From: Calonectria ilicicola
Lineage: Eukaryota > Ascomycota > Sordariomycetes > Hypocreales > Nectriaceae
DNA: 64,000 nt
Assembly (NCBI GenBank): GCA_020809705.1
Contig: CP085833.1
Coordinates: forward strand, 2,666,001 to 2,730,000
Direction of reading: 5' to 3'
Positions 26,191 through 39,319 of this stretch are shown in pieces; position 1 is the stretch's first letter, and each line of letters begins with the position of its first letter. Under the pieces are notes generated by a model. It was not told where the DNA came from. It worked only from the letters and a program-made list of their open reading frames with translations, and did no database searches. The position numbers and the translations under genes were made by a program.

Positions 26191-27610
26191 TCATCGGCCC
26201 TCTAGAGCGGCTAGCTGGGCCGCAAGAACCTCGTTTCCCTTGAGAAGCTCATCCAACCACTCTGCAGCCATGGCTAGCATAGTGCTCTTACTGAAACCAC
26301 CACCACGAAGTCCGGGAACAAGGTCGCAAAGGTCATCAAAGCCCTCCTTAATAAGCGTTCTTCGCTTCTGCTCGCTGCGAATGTGGTTCTCTCGCTTTTG
26401 TTCTTCAGTAAGATTCTCCCGCACGGGCTTAGCACCGTTTGCCGCTGACTTGCGCCGTTTCCCAGTCGTCGTTTCTTCGATGGGCAGAGATGCAGTGGGG
26501 ACCATCCGCTCAACCTTTGGCTTCCTTCTCCTGCCAGTTTTTTGGGGGGTTTTTTCTTCATCTCCCTCATCATCGGGGATATCCTTCCCATTTCTGCTCT
26601 TCCGCCTTTTTCGCGGCGGTGCATCTACGTCCTGTTGTGTTTTAACCAGCGTGACTCGGCCATGAGTTTGAGGTGCAATTGATCCAGGACTAGGGCTACT
26701 AGGCCGTGTATTGCCAGCGCTTTGGCTTGGTTCAAAACATTCTAAGTACTTGAGTTGCTCCTTGGTGATAGACTCGGCCGTTTCTTTTTCCGAGTTCGTT
26801 GAGTAGCCCTGTATATTATTGAAATTGGAATCTGAGCCCCATTGATACTCGGCAGGAGGCGGTGGCCGAACCTGCCGCCGTTCTTGAGAGCCAAAGACCC
26901 ATTCTGTAAAAGTGTTTTCAACCTCGCCAGTCGAGATCCTTCGGCTCTCTTCTCGAAACTCCTCCAACGGTTGATGTCGGAGGTGACCAACAGGAGGGAC
27001 CATTGCTCGCCGAGGATACGTTGCATCGGTACCATTTGAAGTGTGTCGATGAGAGGAGCCGTTCTGCAACAAGGTAGCGGCGGCAGTGAGTACCTCATCG
27101 GGATGCTCCAGATGAGACTGCGCAACGGGAGGCGGAGGTGGGGGAGGCATCATGTTGGCGCCCATGGGCATCAGGTTGTGGTAGTCACCCAAGCCATTGT
27201 GAAGTGCCTGGGCGGGTGGTGATGCTAATGAAGGCCCAGGCTGCTGTCCAAACGAGGTGGTAGAGCCCATAAACTGAGGCGGCAAGTCCAGCCAGGTGTC
27301 TGTAAAGTGCAAGCCCTCGCCGAATGAGGGCATATTATAGTGGTCGGCGGTGATGTCCTCAAAAAAGGACGAGAGCAGCTTATTGTCATTGTCGGATAGT
27401 AGGGGAGCGCCGGGCGCGGGCTCCGGGGGGTCGAGAAGAGGGGGTTCTTGGTTAGGATCAACCGACACTAATGTCATCACATGTCAGCACCATGATCACA
27501 AACATGATGGGGAAAACATGCAAAAGAGCCAAAACTGGGCGAGGGGACAGGCGGGAATACATACAGCCAAGGGCTAGGAAAGGATCGGAGGGAGGCTGCG
27601 ACGAACCCAT
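26191..27610 (-). CDS. bHLH transcription factor
   Basis: There are two exons, 27610-27565 and 27467-26191, with a 97-bp intron; the product is 440 aa. The first exon encodes MGSSQPPSDPFLALG and splices in phase 1 into LSVDPNQEPP; a downstream in-frame ATG would omit it. The N-terminal 300 residues are disordered, with a run of seven Pro and Ser/Pro-rich segments, likely activation regions. A basic cluster (PPRKRRKSRNGK) and two further Lys/Arg runs are probable nuclear signals. The bHLH domain is at the C-terminus: basic region RENHIRSEQKRRT, helix 1, loop GLRGGGFSKS and helix 2 EWLDELLKGN. The His-x3-Glu-x3-Arg pattern in the basic region predicts class B (CACGTG) E-box binding. The target genes are unknown. 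Confidence 0.9.
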
Positions 27611-30096
27611 CCTCGGTGCTCTTTGTACAGCGAGCATGGGGGCGTCGGTTGATTGCAGAGTTATCGGTTTGCGTCGTGATCCGGAGGGTTTGGTTTTGGT
27701 GTTTATGTGCTAGAATATCTCACAATCGCGACAGCGTTTGGAGAAGACCAAGTCGATTAAGCCAGGAGCGGGGAAGTCTTGGTGTAGTTGTCGTTGAGCA
27801 TAGACAAAAACCACGGACAGAGCACTGGCGGACTGGGTAGCTCGGACTTTTAGCACATGTCGCAACCGCAACTGGGATGCCGTTTGGAAAGCAGCGATGG
27901 AGTGATGGACCGAGACACGGGCACAGGCCAGCAATGTGGCAGTGGGGAGGAATCGCTTTTAAAAGACGGGAAGGCGAATGCGCTGGCTCAGTCGAGTTGG
28001 AAAGGTTGAAGAGGGTGAAGTTGGGCGCGTGGGATGAAGTCGCGGGATGTGGCTCGTGGTTCGTGGGGTCGTTCTAGGAACTTGTCGACGGGGGTGTTTT
28101 AGGCTGGTAAGGGACTCAGGCTCCGAGTGAGAGGTAAAGGCGAAAAAGTACGAGCACGAGCACGAAGCGGAGGGCAACAAGGCTCGACAGAGAAAGCTAC
28201 ATGCGGCAGAGGGAGCAGTGACAGCAGCAGCTAAAAAGAGAGCGAAAAGGACGACGATTTGGCTGAGCGACAGAAGAGGAGAAGGAGGAGCAGGAAGCGG
28301 AGGAGAGGGACGGAGTCGGGCTTGAGGCGCATGCACAAAGGCAGGTTTGGTAGGCAGGTGTGTGCATTCACATCACGCCCAGACCGGCCTGCCTGCAGTG
28401 ACAAGGCTGGGCGGGTGCGGCTGTTTGGAGAAGCAGAGCAGGCAGTGAGAGCAAGGATGAGGGTGAGGGGGGGGAGGTGTGCTCCGGGGTGGGCAGTAGA
28501 GAGGTCGAGCCCCGAAGTGCAGAGTTGATTGAATGAGATGGTGGGCGAACGAGGTGAGGTGTGAGGTATGGAAGTATGAGGTGTGGAGGAGGCGGCGGCG
28601 GTGGGAGAGGGACCGCAGAGGGTCCATCCACAGTCGAGGTGGAACAGAAGCGACCTTGGGGAAGAGCGGAGACGAGGTACAGTACTTTATGGCGTGGTTG
28701 ATCGTCCGCCCGCACCGCACCGCACCGTCGCCCACCGTGTGCTGGGACGCCGTCAAGCCATGTGGGTAGGTACCGGTACAACGGGCCCAGGTACAGGCCG
28801 TAGGAGCCTACATGTGTACATATCCCGCGATGCGCCATGTCCCAAAGCCCTTGTCCCTCCTGTGGTCACCTGCATCGCCTGCATAGCTCGACCAGAAAAA
28901 CGTCGAGGGGACCCCCCCGTGATGCTGATCGATTGCATCGCCGGTCAGGACACGGTACGACGCAGCCATGGCGTTTGCTCCTGTCATTGGCTCCGTCTGC
29001 GACCATGACTGACAGCCACGCCCTCTCAAAACCCCCCCAAAACCCCCCGATACTGCCCTGTTCGGGTGCGTACCGGTGGGGATGCGCTAAACAAAGACTA
29101 TGCAGCTAAGGGACTATCACATGCTTGCGACCCGCGCAGAAAAAAAAATTTGGCTGCGGGCTGCGCGTCAACCTCAGAGAGTCAACAGAGTACGGTGCTC
29201 GCCCAAAGTCTGCGACTCAGCTGTCAATGGACAAGGACAAGGCCACGGCGTGCCATGTCATAGAAGCTGCCCCTCCACCTCGTTGCCGTAATCTAGCTCC
29301 CAGTCACTTCCGCCACTTGCAAGAGACTGCGCTGCTCGGCTTTCCTCTTCTTTCTGACCACAGGACCCCGAGTGTGACATTGGCGTGGCCAAATTTGAGG
29401 CGGAGGCCATTCAGTAGCATTTCAAGCTGAGGACTGGAGAAGCCCAGAGTCGCATTTTGCCACCTACGCTGCAGTCACGCTGTATGTAAATGTCTGAGAC
29501 GGGACAAACAAACATAACATCAGTCATGTCCAAGACGGAACAATGAATGGCTGCTGTTGATGCTTTGAGGCTGGCCTGATGGGACGCAAGCTTTGTCTCG
29601 TGACCACTCTCGGCCCGCGACGGTCCAAGACGAACCAGGGGCCACTAGCATGAACAGGTTTACAGCTACCGACCTTGGTACCTACCTTGTAGGGGAATCG
29701 GCCCCAGGACAACGAGCCGAATATCGTCCAAGGGCCGAAATTTGCCATGGAGCCCTGTCTGGTGCAATTGCTTCTTGGTGGGCGAATTTCCCCCGGCCGG
29801 TTGACGAATGCAGTTGTCCATCTTAGACTCGCACGCCAAAGGGATAAGGCAGGCGGAACGTGTTGAGTGCCCCATCTAATCAGTGATGCCCCAGATTTGG
29901 GGCGTGGAATGACTGCATCTTGCCCACTGCCCAGTTGCTCGGGTCCGCTCCCCCAAGAAATTCAATCCTGGCTCCACTGCATCTGAAGACCAACACATAT
30001 ACAATTTGATTGCGCTCGCACTGTCGAGCTGCTCAACAAGGACACATTGTTTTTCTACATACCACACGCAACACTACAGACAGGACACTACAAACA

Positions 30097-30165
<69 letters not shown>

Positions 30166-31134
30166 TCACACACAAGCGTGCACATCCCACCAAGCCGGAC
30201 AGTCCTTACCCAATTCGCTCGCGGGGCCCCTGATCAGCACACCTTCAACTCGGTCATCATCCGCGTCTTGCTAGAGTCTCGTGTCGCGCTCTGACTGACA
30301 GACTGCCATTCTTCCATTATACTCTCTCTTGGCGGATTACCACTAGGCACCTTACTTCACTCTCTATACACCACCTTTTTCCTATCGTGGCCGAAATTAA
30401 ATCGGCTGTCTCTTTCATCTCAGGTTGGTCTCTTTCATTCCCCACTTGTTCCTCCAGCTCCATTTTCCTTGCCCGATTCGCCAGCCCGCCTCATCGCATC
30501 GCATCGCATCACCACCATGGCCGTCAATCCTCGTCCCCCTCCTCAGCCTAACCGCCCAGCCTGTCACATCGTTTTGTGGGGGAGTATCCAACGATCTCTT
30601 ACCCGCCCTGGTAAGATGGCCCGTCTACCGCCTGCATGCGAGAATCTTAACCCCATTCCTTACACGCCGTCCCCTTATGCTTGTGCTTGTGCACAACTTG
30701 GAGTTCTTGAAGCCGAGGCACGCCTGTCTTGAACCCCGCAAGCACCAGCTCCATACACATCTTCCCGACCATTGTCTGGCCTCAAACCAGCCAAATCCCT
30801 CAGATTTTGTCGTGCCTGTCCTTAAACCAAGCCTCCGGCTCCTCGATCCCCCCTGTCTCATCTGCCATGCATTGATGCCGTTGTATCCCGTCTCCGCAAA
30901 AGCACTTGCTTCCTTTCGTCCTCTCATCCACACCCCTTTTGTTCACGACATGACAGGGGCCTCACTTTCTTATTAACTTTCATTCTCTCCTATAGGAACT
31001 TCACCGGGATCAGCTCAGTGTCACCACATAATTGCCTATCCCTTGATTCCCAACTGCTCTCTTCGTCCCCCCTCCGGCCGCAGGTCCCGCAGTCCTGCTC
31101 GCAGCCCTATTACATGACATAGAGTCCATCACAC
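27611..31134. other. 3.5-kb intergenic region between divergent bHLH and TMEM135-like genes
   Basis: No gene is supported. The part at 27.9-28.6 kb is purine-rich on + (CT-rich on the minus strand), consistent with a long leader for the bHLH gene. A dinucleotide repeat sits at 30098-30161. CT-rich sequence at 30.3-31.1 kb is likely the leader of the TMEM135-like gene. A 183-codon open frame at 30425-30976 starts without ATG and has no recognisable domain. Confidence 0.5.
30098..30161. repeat. (AC)n microsatellite, 64 bp
   Basis: About 32 uninterrupted AC units are followed by a degenerate continuation to about 30174. It lies in non-coding DNA between divergent genes. Confidence 0.97.
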
Positions 31135-32866
31135 ATGGCCCTCGCCGTGAATCCGCCCCGCAGGGGGCCCCTGGAGCTCAATGCTGTTCCCCAGATTCTC
31201 CGTCCACTTATTCGGGCCTACCTCCTAGGGTATGCATCTGCAGTAGCCCCTCGACTATTAACTTTGATTCTTCAACACTTTGCCAGAAGGAGGCGCAAGC
31301 AACTCTTTCCTGAGCAGGACGATGGCACTTTTGCAAAGTCTGCAAAGCACATTGTTCTCATGGGCTTCAATCTACAACGATTCCCAACATTTTGCGCCGT
31401 GCTAGCTGGTGGGAGCACCATATTACAGGTAACATACACCCCACTTCTCCAAAGCTGCCGATAGACTCTCATCACATGCGCCACCCTACCTTGCCCACTG
31501 GTCTATAGTATGCTAAACCGGCACTATAACGTACTAGTCTTCGTTTTGCGGCTTGAACAATTAATAACATACTTCGAATAGGAACCTCTCAAGAGCATCA
31601 TTGATAAAACCACAACAAGCCTCAGTAATGCGGCTCGCCTGAGGTGAGATCTCTTCTACAACCATGCCATGTATACGGCCTGTGCTCACAAATGCTTGAC
31701 CAGACTTGCAAGATGGCTATCAACATTTATTGCCGCGTGGTACGGTATTCGTTTATTGCATTCATATGAAAGCAAAGCCTACACGGAAACTATCCCCTCA
31801 AAGTCAGACTTATCCACCGATAACCAACCTCAAACAATCAAGCTCGCTGGTCGAACTTTAGATCTGACTTTATTTGCTCTCGCCCGGGCCCTCGACGTAA
31901 TCCTGGGTGACCTCTGGGCTCGGCGCAAAGCACGTCGACAGGCCGCACACAAGTGGACCAATGTCAGTCTACCATTTCTTTTGATGGAAGGGTTATGGCC
32001 CATCGCTAACTGACCCTTAGGCTGAACAATGCATATCGACGCTCATTGATCCTCTCGTATTTGCCTCCTCGTGTGGCTTCATTATGTGGGCCTGGTTCTA
32101 TGCTCCCGAGACGCTGCCCCGATCTTACAATAAATGGATCACATCAGCCGCCTCAGTCGATCTGCGTCTCATTGAAGCTCTCCGCAGGTGTCGAAAGGGC
32201 GAATTCCAGTATGGGGAAGACACGGACCAAGCAGGCCTATTGGAGCCAATGTGTGCTGACTATAATTGGCCCCAGCAATGGGCCGACCCAGCAATAACGG
32301 TACCTATCCCTTGCGAGATGGTCCATATGGGTTGTGGCTCTTCATGTGAATACCATGCTCTGAGCCGCTTTCTCCGTGCCTGGAAGTGGTCTATTGCCAC
32401 ATATTTACCCCTAACTCTTGCGCTCGCCTTGCGCAAGCCCTCCCGCAAAGCTTTTATTCGCGCCCTCACTTCCTCTTGCCGCTCTGCCACCTTTCTTGGT
32501 TCTTTTATTACTCTCTTCTATTACGGCGTCTGTCTTTCCCGCACTCGCCTGGGCCCTCGGATCCTCGGATCATCAGTTGAATGCCGCCAGCGCATCGACG
32601 GTGGGTTGTGCGTTGGCACTGGCTGCCTGCTTTGCGGCTGGAGCATGCTCATCGAGACACCTGATCGCCGAAAGGACATATCCCTTTTTGTGGCGCCACG
32701 CGCCATGGCTACACTGGTGCCCAGACGTTATGCGCTTGACAAGCAATGGCGCGAGACGTTGGTGTTTGCAGCCAGCACGGCTGTTGTATTCACATGTGTA
32801 AAGGAGAATCCCAGCCGAGTTAGGGGGGTATTTGGGCGGCTGTTGAAGATGGTCTTGGAAACATGA
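31135..32866 (+). CDS. TMEM135-like integral membrane protein
   Basis: There are four exons, 31135-31428, 31582-31643, 31713-31962 and 32021-32866, giving 483 aa. Several hydrophobic helices are visible, for example PTFCAVLAGGSTIL, LIDPLVFASSCGFIMWAWF and ATFLGSFITLFYYGVCL. The diagnostic element is the Cys-rich region PCEMVHMGCGSSCEYHALS, followed by a helix ending YLPLTLALAL, typical of the TMEM135 N-terminal family. Animal TMEM135 affects peroxisomes, mitochondrial fission and fat storage; the fungal members are uncharacterised integral membrane proteins. The first intron (153 bp) is the longest in the gene, and another tiny exon inside it cannot be excluded. Phases match at all junctions. 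Confidence 0.82.
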
Positions 32867-33214
32867 CGTTAATCATTATAACTGTACAGAGAGGTTGCCG
32901 TTAAAGAGGAGCTGGATCTCGACTCTTTAATCTTGTCTGTTATCACCATGTCATACATATCCTAGAAACCGTAGCGAGCTACTTTTAACTATAATCATAA
33001 TGAGTCCTCTACTTGATGTTGGCCGATCGGCGCTCAGTCTCGTTGATTCAAGGAAGTAAACAGCTGTCTTCAGACTCTGAAAAGCGTGCAATCACTCATC
33101 TACACATCATCACAGCCAGGCCGACTTAGGATGTGAAGGCCAATCCATAACGTCATTGCTTTCAATATTTTTTTGGTTTCATCATTAAGCTAGTTTTCAT
33201 CATTTCCCGTAATT
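32867..33214. other. Convergent 3' region
   Basis: This is 348 AT-rich bases between the TMEM135-like and GET2 stop codons. Nothing else is seen. Confidence 0.5.
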
Positions 33215-34294
33215 CTATGTCCGCATCCACGAAAACACTCCCAGCACAAAAATACATGCCAGCATGTCTCCGCGCACTGTCGTAAAAATCTGGCCGTACC
33301 GCAGCACAATCTCAACGTAGCCCTTGTACGGTTGGGGCAGAAATCCGACGACAGTGCCAACAATTCCCGCAGGTGGTGTGCCGCGCTTAACGATGAAGAA
33401 ACGTGTCGTGAGGAGCAGCGTCTCGGCAGTGGCAAATGTCCAGAAGAATAGGCGCTTTCGCTGCTCCAAGTCCGTGTCGAGTTCAGTGGCATCGGTGGGA
33501 CCGCTGAAGGGGTCCTCAGAGGAGGTGATGGACAGTGCCGCACGCTCGCGCTCGACCTTGGTACCTGCAAAGGGCGTCAGGAGCACAACGTACAGGCCCA
33601 GGCCCAGGGCAACAAGGGCATGCAGAATTCGCCAGATGTACGCTGAGGTCGAGGGTGGCTGCTGCTGGACAGGCTGAGCCTGGAAAGGGTTGGCACCGCC
33701 AGGCATTCCGGGGAAGAGTGAGGAGCCGTCCGTGGGAAATCCAGCGCCCGACATCAGCTGGGACATCATCTTCATCATGGGGTCCTCCTCGAGATTAGGT
33801 GGTGCGCCAGGGTTGGGGCTCGGCACACGAGGTGGGTTGCCGCGCTCAAAGCCAAGCATCATCTGGCGGAGCTCATCCTCGTTCATGGCGGGAGCAGATG
33901 GAGTCTGGCGGGCTGCGGCCTTCTTGGGCTCATAGTAGTGCTCCGAGATGTCAACCTCGTCGGGGTCAGCATGTTGAGCTGATGTCGTGGCAGGTTTGGG
34001 AGCAGGAGTTGAAGTAGGAGAACTGTCCCCCGAAGTTTGTGTCGCAGGTGCGAAATCGGGAATGGGTTCTATTGTTCAGAGAAGCAAGGCGTGGTCAGTG
34101 AGGAAGCCCACGAGACATATCATGACAAAATCGTAGCTGTAGAGCTTACCACGGCCACCAAGACCAGTGATCTTGTTCAATCGCGCAGAGCCGCCCGCCT
34201 TGATCTTGGCCTCGCGGCGCTCCTTTCGCAGGCGAGCCTGATCTGCAGCACGCTTGGCAGCGGCATCTTCTGGGCTGAGAGCTGCTTCAGTCAT
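33215..34294 (-). CDS. GET2: GET complex subunit GET2 (tail-anchored protein insertion)
   Basis: There are two exons, 34294-34150 and 34068-33215, with an 81-bp intron; the product is 332 aa. The cytosolic N-terminus carries the charged motif RLRKERREAKI followed by GGSARLNKITGLGG. This is the conserved Get3-capturing region of fungal Get2/CAML proteins. A Pro/Met-rich disordered segment follows. Three hydrophobic helices close the protein: near AYIWRILHALVALGLGLYVV, LFFWTFATAETLLLTTRFFI and MLACIFVLGVFSW. The Get1/Get2 complex is the ER-membrane receptor that releases tail-anchored proteins from Get3 and inserts them. The N-terminal motif plus three C-terminal membrane segments make this a firm assignment. 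Confidence 0.9.
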
Positions 34295-35069
34295 TGTGTA
34301 AATTGAAGAGGGTGAAATCACCTCGGGGAGTGTGGTGGCGATGATGTGCTGTCTACAAGTTGGTGGGCTTGACAGCTGGCCCATGCACTCCAGCCAACGT
34401 GGGGACCTACCCTGGACGACAGGGTTGCGTGACGTTGCAGATTCAGCCCGACAGGAGTTATGTGGCTCTGAGATTATTATATGGGAAGACAAGGGTTCGA
34501 TATAGTGAAAGAATTACGTTGCGATACTGGTTCTTGGATTTAACAATAAAACTTTCTGCTTTTTTTAGCATTGAGGCCTCAATTTCTTTTTTCTTCTTGT
34601 TTTTGTTCGCTTCTAATCTAGCATGTATTGGCGATCAAAATAAGTTTTCCAATATTTAATTGACGGATGCTTCGAAATTTAAGACACCAAGTTAGGGTCA
34701 CTTCACCTTCTACGTGAACGCAAGATGTTGACCCTCATCACTATCAAAGCAAATATTCTCAATTCTATAATTTGATCACCCTCCGTTGTAATATTTTACA
34801 ATTCTACATATACATTCAGGCATCATCTCGTATTCAGCCTTTTCGGACTTAGGCAAAAAGTTCACGCACACTCAAGGAATGCACATTCGAAAACACGTAA
34901 CAAAACAGCTTTCGTCATATACTTTTTCTAGTCTAGGCGTCGTTCAGCTTAGGTGCGTTTCATGAGTCATCCCCGTTCCTGCTGCCTGAGCTATACAATT
35001 CAACACCCCAATACGACATCTCCTCGGCCAACTAAATTAAGACATCCACGGACATGACAAGGGTCATCA
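34295..35069. other. Intergenic region between GET2 and SEC31
   Basis: This is 775 bp. It is AT-rich from about 34.5 kb, with no gene. It holds the GET2 promoter and SEC31 3' UTR. Confidence 0.5.
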
Positions 35070-38000
35070 TTAAGGAGTAGCCTTGCTCATACTAATCAAT
35101 CGCTTTACACCAACCTGTAATAGTTCATTAGTTTTCAAGAGCGCTAATACGAAGGGGAATAACTTACCATCCAGTTGCCACACTCTTCAGTCTTGTCTCG
35201 CTGGATTTCAACTTGGAGCTTATGAGCTGCTTCGTAGTTCTTGGCCTGAATAGCCGATGCCAACTCCGATAGCTGTTCGATTGTGCTGGGTTGGACCAGC
35301 TCCTCGTTGTTGAGGTGGTCAAAGAGCAGGTTGAGGCGCTTCTGGGTATCTTTCACCTGGGGGGCAAAAGTAGTAGGAGCTTTGGAGGCGACTCGCTGCA
35401 TGTCCTGGTTTAGGATCTCGACTAAGCCAAGTGCGCTGGCAGGGATATGAGATCGGTCGCCAGCAGGGTGTCGAGCCTTTGGTGGGCTGGCAGCTTGAGG
35501 AGGGGGAGTTGGCCGCGAGGGGGCGGCAGCAGGTGGAGGTCCACCTCGTGGAGGTCCAGCGAGAGGTGGCCCGGCAGTTGGGGGCCCGGTTGGTGGCGCC
35601 GAAGCCTGACTGGGAAGAGTAGCATATGGTGTGGGAGCGTACGGGTTTGAGGGAGGTGCCTGCTGAGGGGGAGCTCCGAATGAGCCAGCTGGTGGAGGTC
35701 GGGTTCCCGGAGGTGGCGCAGATGTAGGAGGCTGGTTATATTGCTGCTGAGCTGTGGGTGCCGGCGCGTATCTGTTCGAACGAGGTGCGCCAGCTGGAGG
35801 AGCGTTGTACGGAGATGCTGTTCGCGGGACTGCCGTTGGCATATGAGGAAGGGCTCCGGCTACGGGAGGAGGGGGTGCATAAGGGTTGGGAGCGCCGGCC
35901 TGTGGAGGTGGAGCTTGGAATGTTTGAGGAGGACCAGCGAGCGGAGACTGGACTCGGGGAGGGGCCGGCCCCTTGGGAGGCGGAGGCGGAGGGGTGGAAC
36001 CGGTTCGCTGCCCATATGGAGTTGAATTTGGGGGCGGTGGCACGCCGCCAGGTTGACCAGGGAAAGGGGAAGTGATCGGAGCAACATTGGGGGTGGCCCT
36101 GCGTGACGGCACCTTGGTCACCATTGGAACATCGTTCCAGTTCTCCATGTTCTTAGATTTCGAAGCAGGTGGTGCCGATGGGGTCGTGTTTCGAGGAGGA
36201 CCACCCATTGGTGGAGGACCAGTGGGGTTAGGATATCCAGGTTGGGTGGGCGGCTGGTATCCGGGCAGAGTGGAAGGTTGGTATCCAGACTGAGGTTGCG
36301 GCTGGTATCCAGACTGAGGCTGTGGTTGGTATCCGACCGGGGGCACGAATCCCTGGGGTTGGTAGGGGTTCGTTGGGGGAGGGAATGACTGAGCAGGCAC
36401 TGAGGCAGTTGTTCGTGGAGTAGTATTTTGGTTGATGTTGCTGTAAGGGTTGGGCGCGTTTGAAACCGGTGCAGCTTGAGGCTGATATCCAGTTGGTGGT
36501 AGTCTGGATGATGTTCGATTGGCTGAAGAAGTGACTCTGGCAGTAGTAGCCTGAGGAGCCGACTTCTTGGTTGCCAATTTGACACGAGTGCGAGAAAGCT
36601 CAGCAGCCGGGTAAGTGGTTGGAAGAAGATCGAGATATGTCTGAGCAACATCCAGCTGACCATGTGCGGCAAGGATATCCGCATACTCAGTATATTTGTC
36701 ATACAGAGCAGCCAACTTCCAGTCAGCTGTCAGGCCCTTCTCGCCGTCCTGGAATTTCGTGACGTGGCGGAATACAGTGACCTTCTCGATGAAGTTCTGC
36801 AGTGACCTGGCATGGACAGAGAAAGTGGAATCACCGGACTCCTCTTCCATACCTTCTTCCTCTGCTTCCTCCAGTTCCTCGGCCCAGATCTCCACCACCT
36901 TTTCCAACTTGGATCCGACAAGGTAGCAGAAAGAGGCATCTTTTCGTAGGCCGCCTTCGTTGATTCTGTCACCAAGCGCCTCGCAAAGGTCCGGAAACTC
37001 AGTTGGGTTCGAGAAGGTGCAGATGATGGCCATGGTCTCCTTCCAGTTCTCCAGATCAGCATTATAGACAACATCCCAGAGATTCTTTGTGATGACAGAG
37101 CCCAAGAGTCGCATATAACTAGGAACGCCCTTCTTGCGAGCGAGGTATGCAGTCTGGACCTTGTCCACGAGCTCCTGACCTCCACAGTTGGCAATCAGGA
37201 ACGCGTCTGCCATTCGTTCTTCCTTCAGGCAAATATCCGTAGCTCTGGCAAAGTTGCCAAGCATCAGTGCCTTGGTGACCTCTTTCTCAACAGACGAATC
37301 ACTATCGCTGAACAGCTGGAAGGGGTTGTCGGTCTTGGCACCCTTGGTCGCAGCAAGGTCGGACAGAAAATCATCACCCTCACCCTCAGCTCCGTCAAAG
37401 AAGTTAGAGAGGCGCTTCTTCTTCTTATCAGCATCTTCGGCATCCTCAGCATCGGCCTCTTGCTTCTCCTCGGAATCTTCCTCCTCAGCCTCAGTTTCTT
37501 TCTCGGCTCCGTTGGTGAGTTCCTCTTCATTGAATCCAAGGTATTCGATAATCTTGCTGCGAGGGTTTTCTCCAACCAATGTTTCCATGACCTGCCAATC
37601 GGCCTTTTCTTCATCAGTCTTAGCCCGTTCAACTCTCTCAGTACAGATTGAGGAAACATCACCAGAAGCGATGGCCTTCTGGAACTTCTCGGTTGCCTGT
37701 GAAACCTCGGAGTCCACAGAGAAAGTTGAGATGGAAATCTTGGATGATCGTTTTTGGCCAGGCTGCGTTGGGTTGGCTTTGAAAACTACAACCTTGCCTC
37801 CAAATCCAAACGAGACACCGATGGGGCGCTCAAACCAGTTAGGCGCCTTGGTCAATGACCATGAAGCATCCTGGGGCTGGTCCTGAGCAGCACGGAAGAA
37901 ATCTTCATCATCTAGGTTCTTTTCTGCCGCTGCCTTGGAGGTGTCTGGGTTTGTGTTTTGGAGTGTTTGCACTGTGATTTTTCCGTCGAAGCTAGCAGTA

Positions 38001-39005
38001 GCTGATAAATTGGGGTTGTGGGGGTTGAATCTAGTGAGGAATGTCCAGTTCGTCACTTCAGGAAGCTCTCCGTAACGCTCTCCAGTTCGCGGGTTCCATA
38101 CAATGGTTCGGTTGTCCTTGCCCGACGACAACAAGAGCTCGCTATCTTGCTGGCACCAAGACAGTGAAAGAATACCTTGCTCATGACCCTGGAGGGTCTT
38201 CTCGGGGGCGTTGGAGTTTCTGAGGTTCCAAAGCAATATAACCGGAGTTGTGTCATCAGGAGTTGCTGTCAAAAGCTTGGTTGAGTTTTCAGGGTCCCAG
38301 GCAATGGCACTGACGGCCTTGCGACTGTTGTTCAGGGTCAGGGAAGCCTTCTTAGTCTTGAGGTCCCACACGGTCACAAATCCTCCTGAGCCACCAGTAG
38401 CAAGAATGTGGGAAACTTTTTGGTTCCAGGCAAGACACTCGATGTCGTCTGAACGAGCCTGGGCATTTCCAAGCCGGAAAGGGTTCGCAATGTCGTTGAC
38501 ATCGTAAATGTAAAGCTCGCCCTTGGCGCCAGCGGTGGCGAGAATCTGAGGCTTCAATGGGTTGAATTGCAAAGCCTTGATCGGGCCGGTGTGTTTTTGG
38601 GTCTGGGAGATCAAAGCGTCTGAAGCTCCAGCGATGAGCTTCTCAGCATCCCACAAATCGAGGGAGCCGTTCTCAAGGGCACCGGCAATGATACCCTTGG
38701 GATGATCGTCATCGGGAGGTGACCAGGCAACGTCGTAGAATCTGCGTGGTAAATTAATATGAATTATGTGACCGAGCGATTATTTTGAGTAGCTACCTAG
38801 CATCCGTGCTAATGCTGGCGACTGGCTGAAGCTCTAGCCCTTGGTCTTGGTCGTCAAGAGCAAGATCCCAAAGCTCCAATTTGCTCTCATCGGAGAAGTC
38901 ACCGTCGACAGCGCCAGCGCGGGTTCCGGTTACCAGAAAAGGTTTCCCGGTACCTGGCGACCAAGTAAAGGCGGCCGTTCGGGGTATATCTCGAAGGCGC
39001 ACCAT
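35070..39005 (-). CDS. SEC31: COPII coat outer-layer protein Sec31
   Basis: There are three exons, 39005-38797, 38741-35168 and 35114-35070, giving 1275 aa. The first exon begins [17 protein letters not shown], the standard Sec31 start. The last exon is 15 codons and supplies the C-terminus [14 protein letters not shown]; without splicing, the frame would end in an unrelated tail. An N-terminal seven-bladed WD40 propeller (about residues 1-400) is followed by an acidic linker rich in Glu/Asp/Lys. Then come an alpha-solenoid (about 500-780) and a long Pro/Gln/Tyr-rich region with [12 protein letters not shown] repeats that binds Sec23. A C-terminal helical domain ends the protein. Sec31 with Sec13 forms the outer cage of ER-to-Golgi vesicles. 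A CACGTG element lies about 310 bp upstream. Confidence 0.96.
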
Positions 39006-39313
39006 GATGGTGATGGCGGGGGATGTGCGACGAAAGGGCCAAGTATATCAGAGGGGATTGGTATGGCGGTGAGCTTGGTTAAAACAAATATTTAACAACA
39101 CTGGCCTAATAAAAGCCAGTGAATATTATGAAGCTTCTTGCCTCTGCCCGCGAGATGAAGCTTCAAAGTTGGTCGAAGCAGGGCGAGGACGATAGGTGTC
39201 TTGAACCAAAAGGTATGATGCCAGATTGCAGGCTATCCCTCCCACGCTTAGGAGCTCCCGCCACCAGCACACGTCCGTGCCCCCCTGAGTGACAAGGGAG
39301 GTGGGGTTCTTGT

Positions 39314-39319
39314 CACGTG
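39314..39319. promoter_or_regulatory. CACGTG E-box upstream of SEC31
   Basis: A palindromic hexamer in the context TGTCACGTGTTC lies 309 bp upstream of the SEC31 ATG. A role is inferred from the core sequence only. Confidence 0.4.

Noticed and set aside
30425..30976. 183-codon open frame on +
   Set aside because: It starts at TTG in CT-rich leader-like DNA; its composition fits a chance frame.
37188..37886. 232-codon frame antisense to SEC31
   Set aside because: Ser/Phe-rich shadow of the acidic linker of Sec31.
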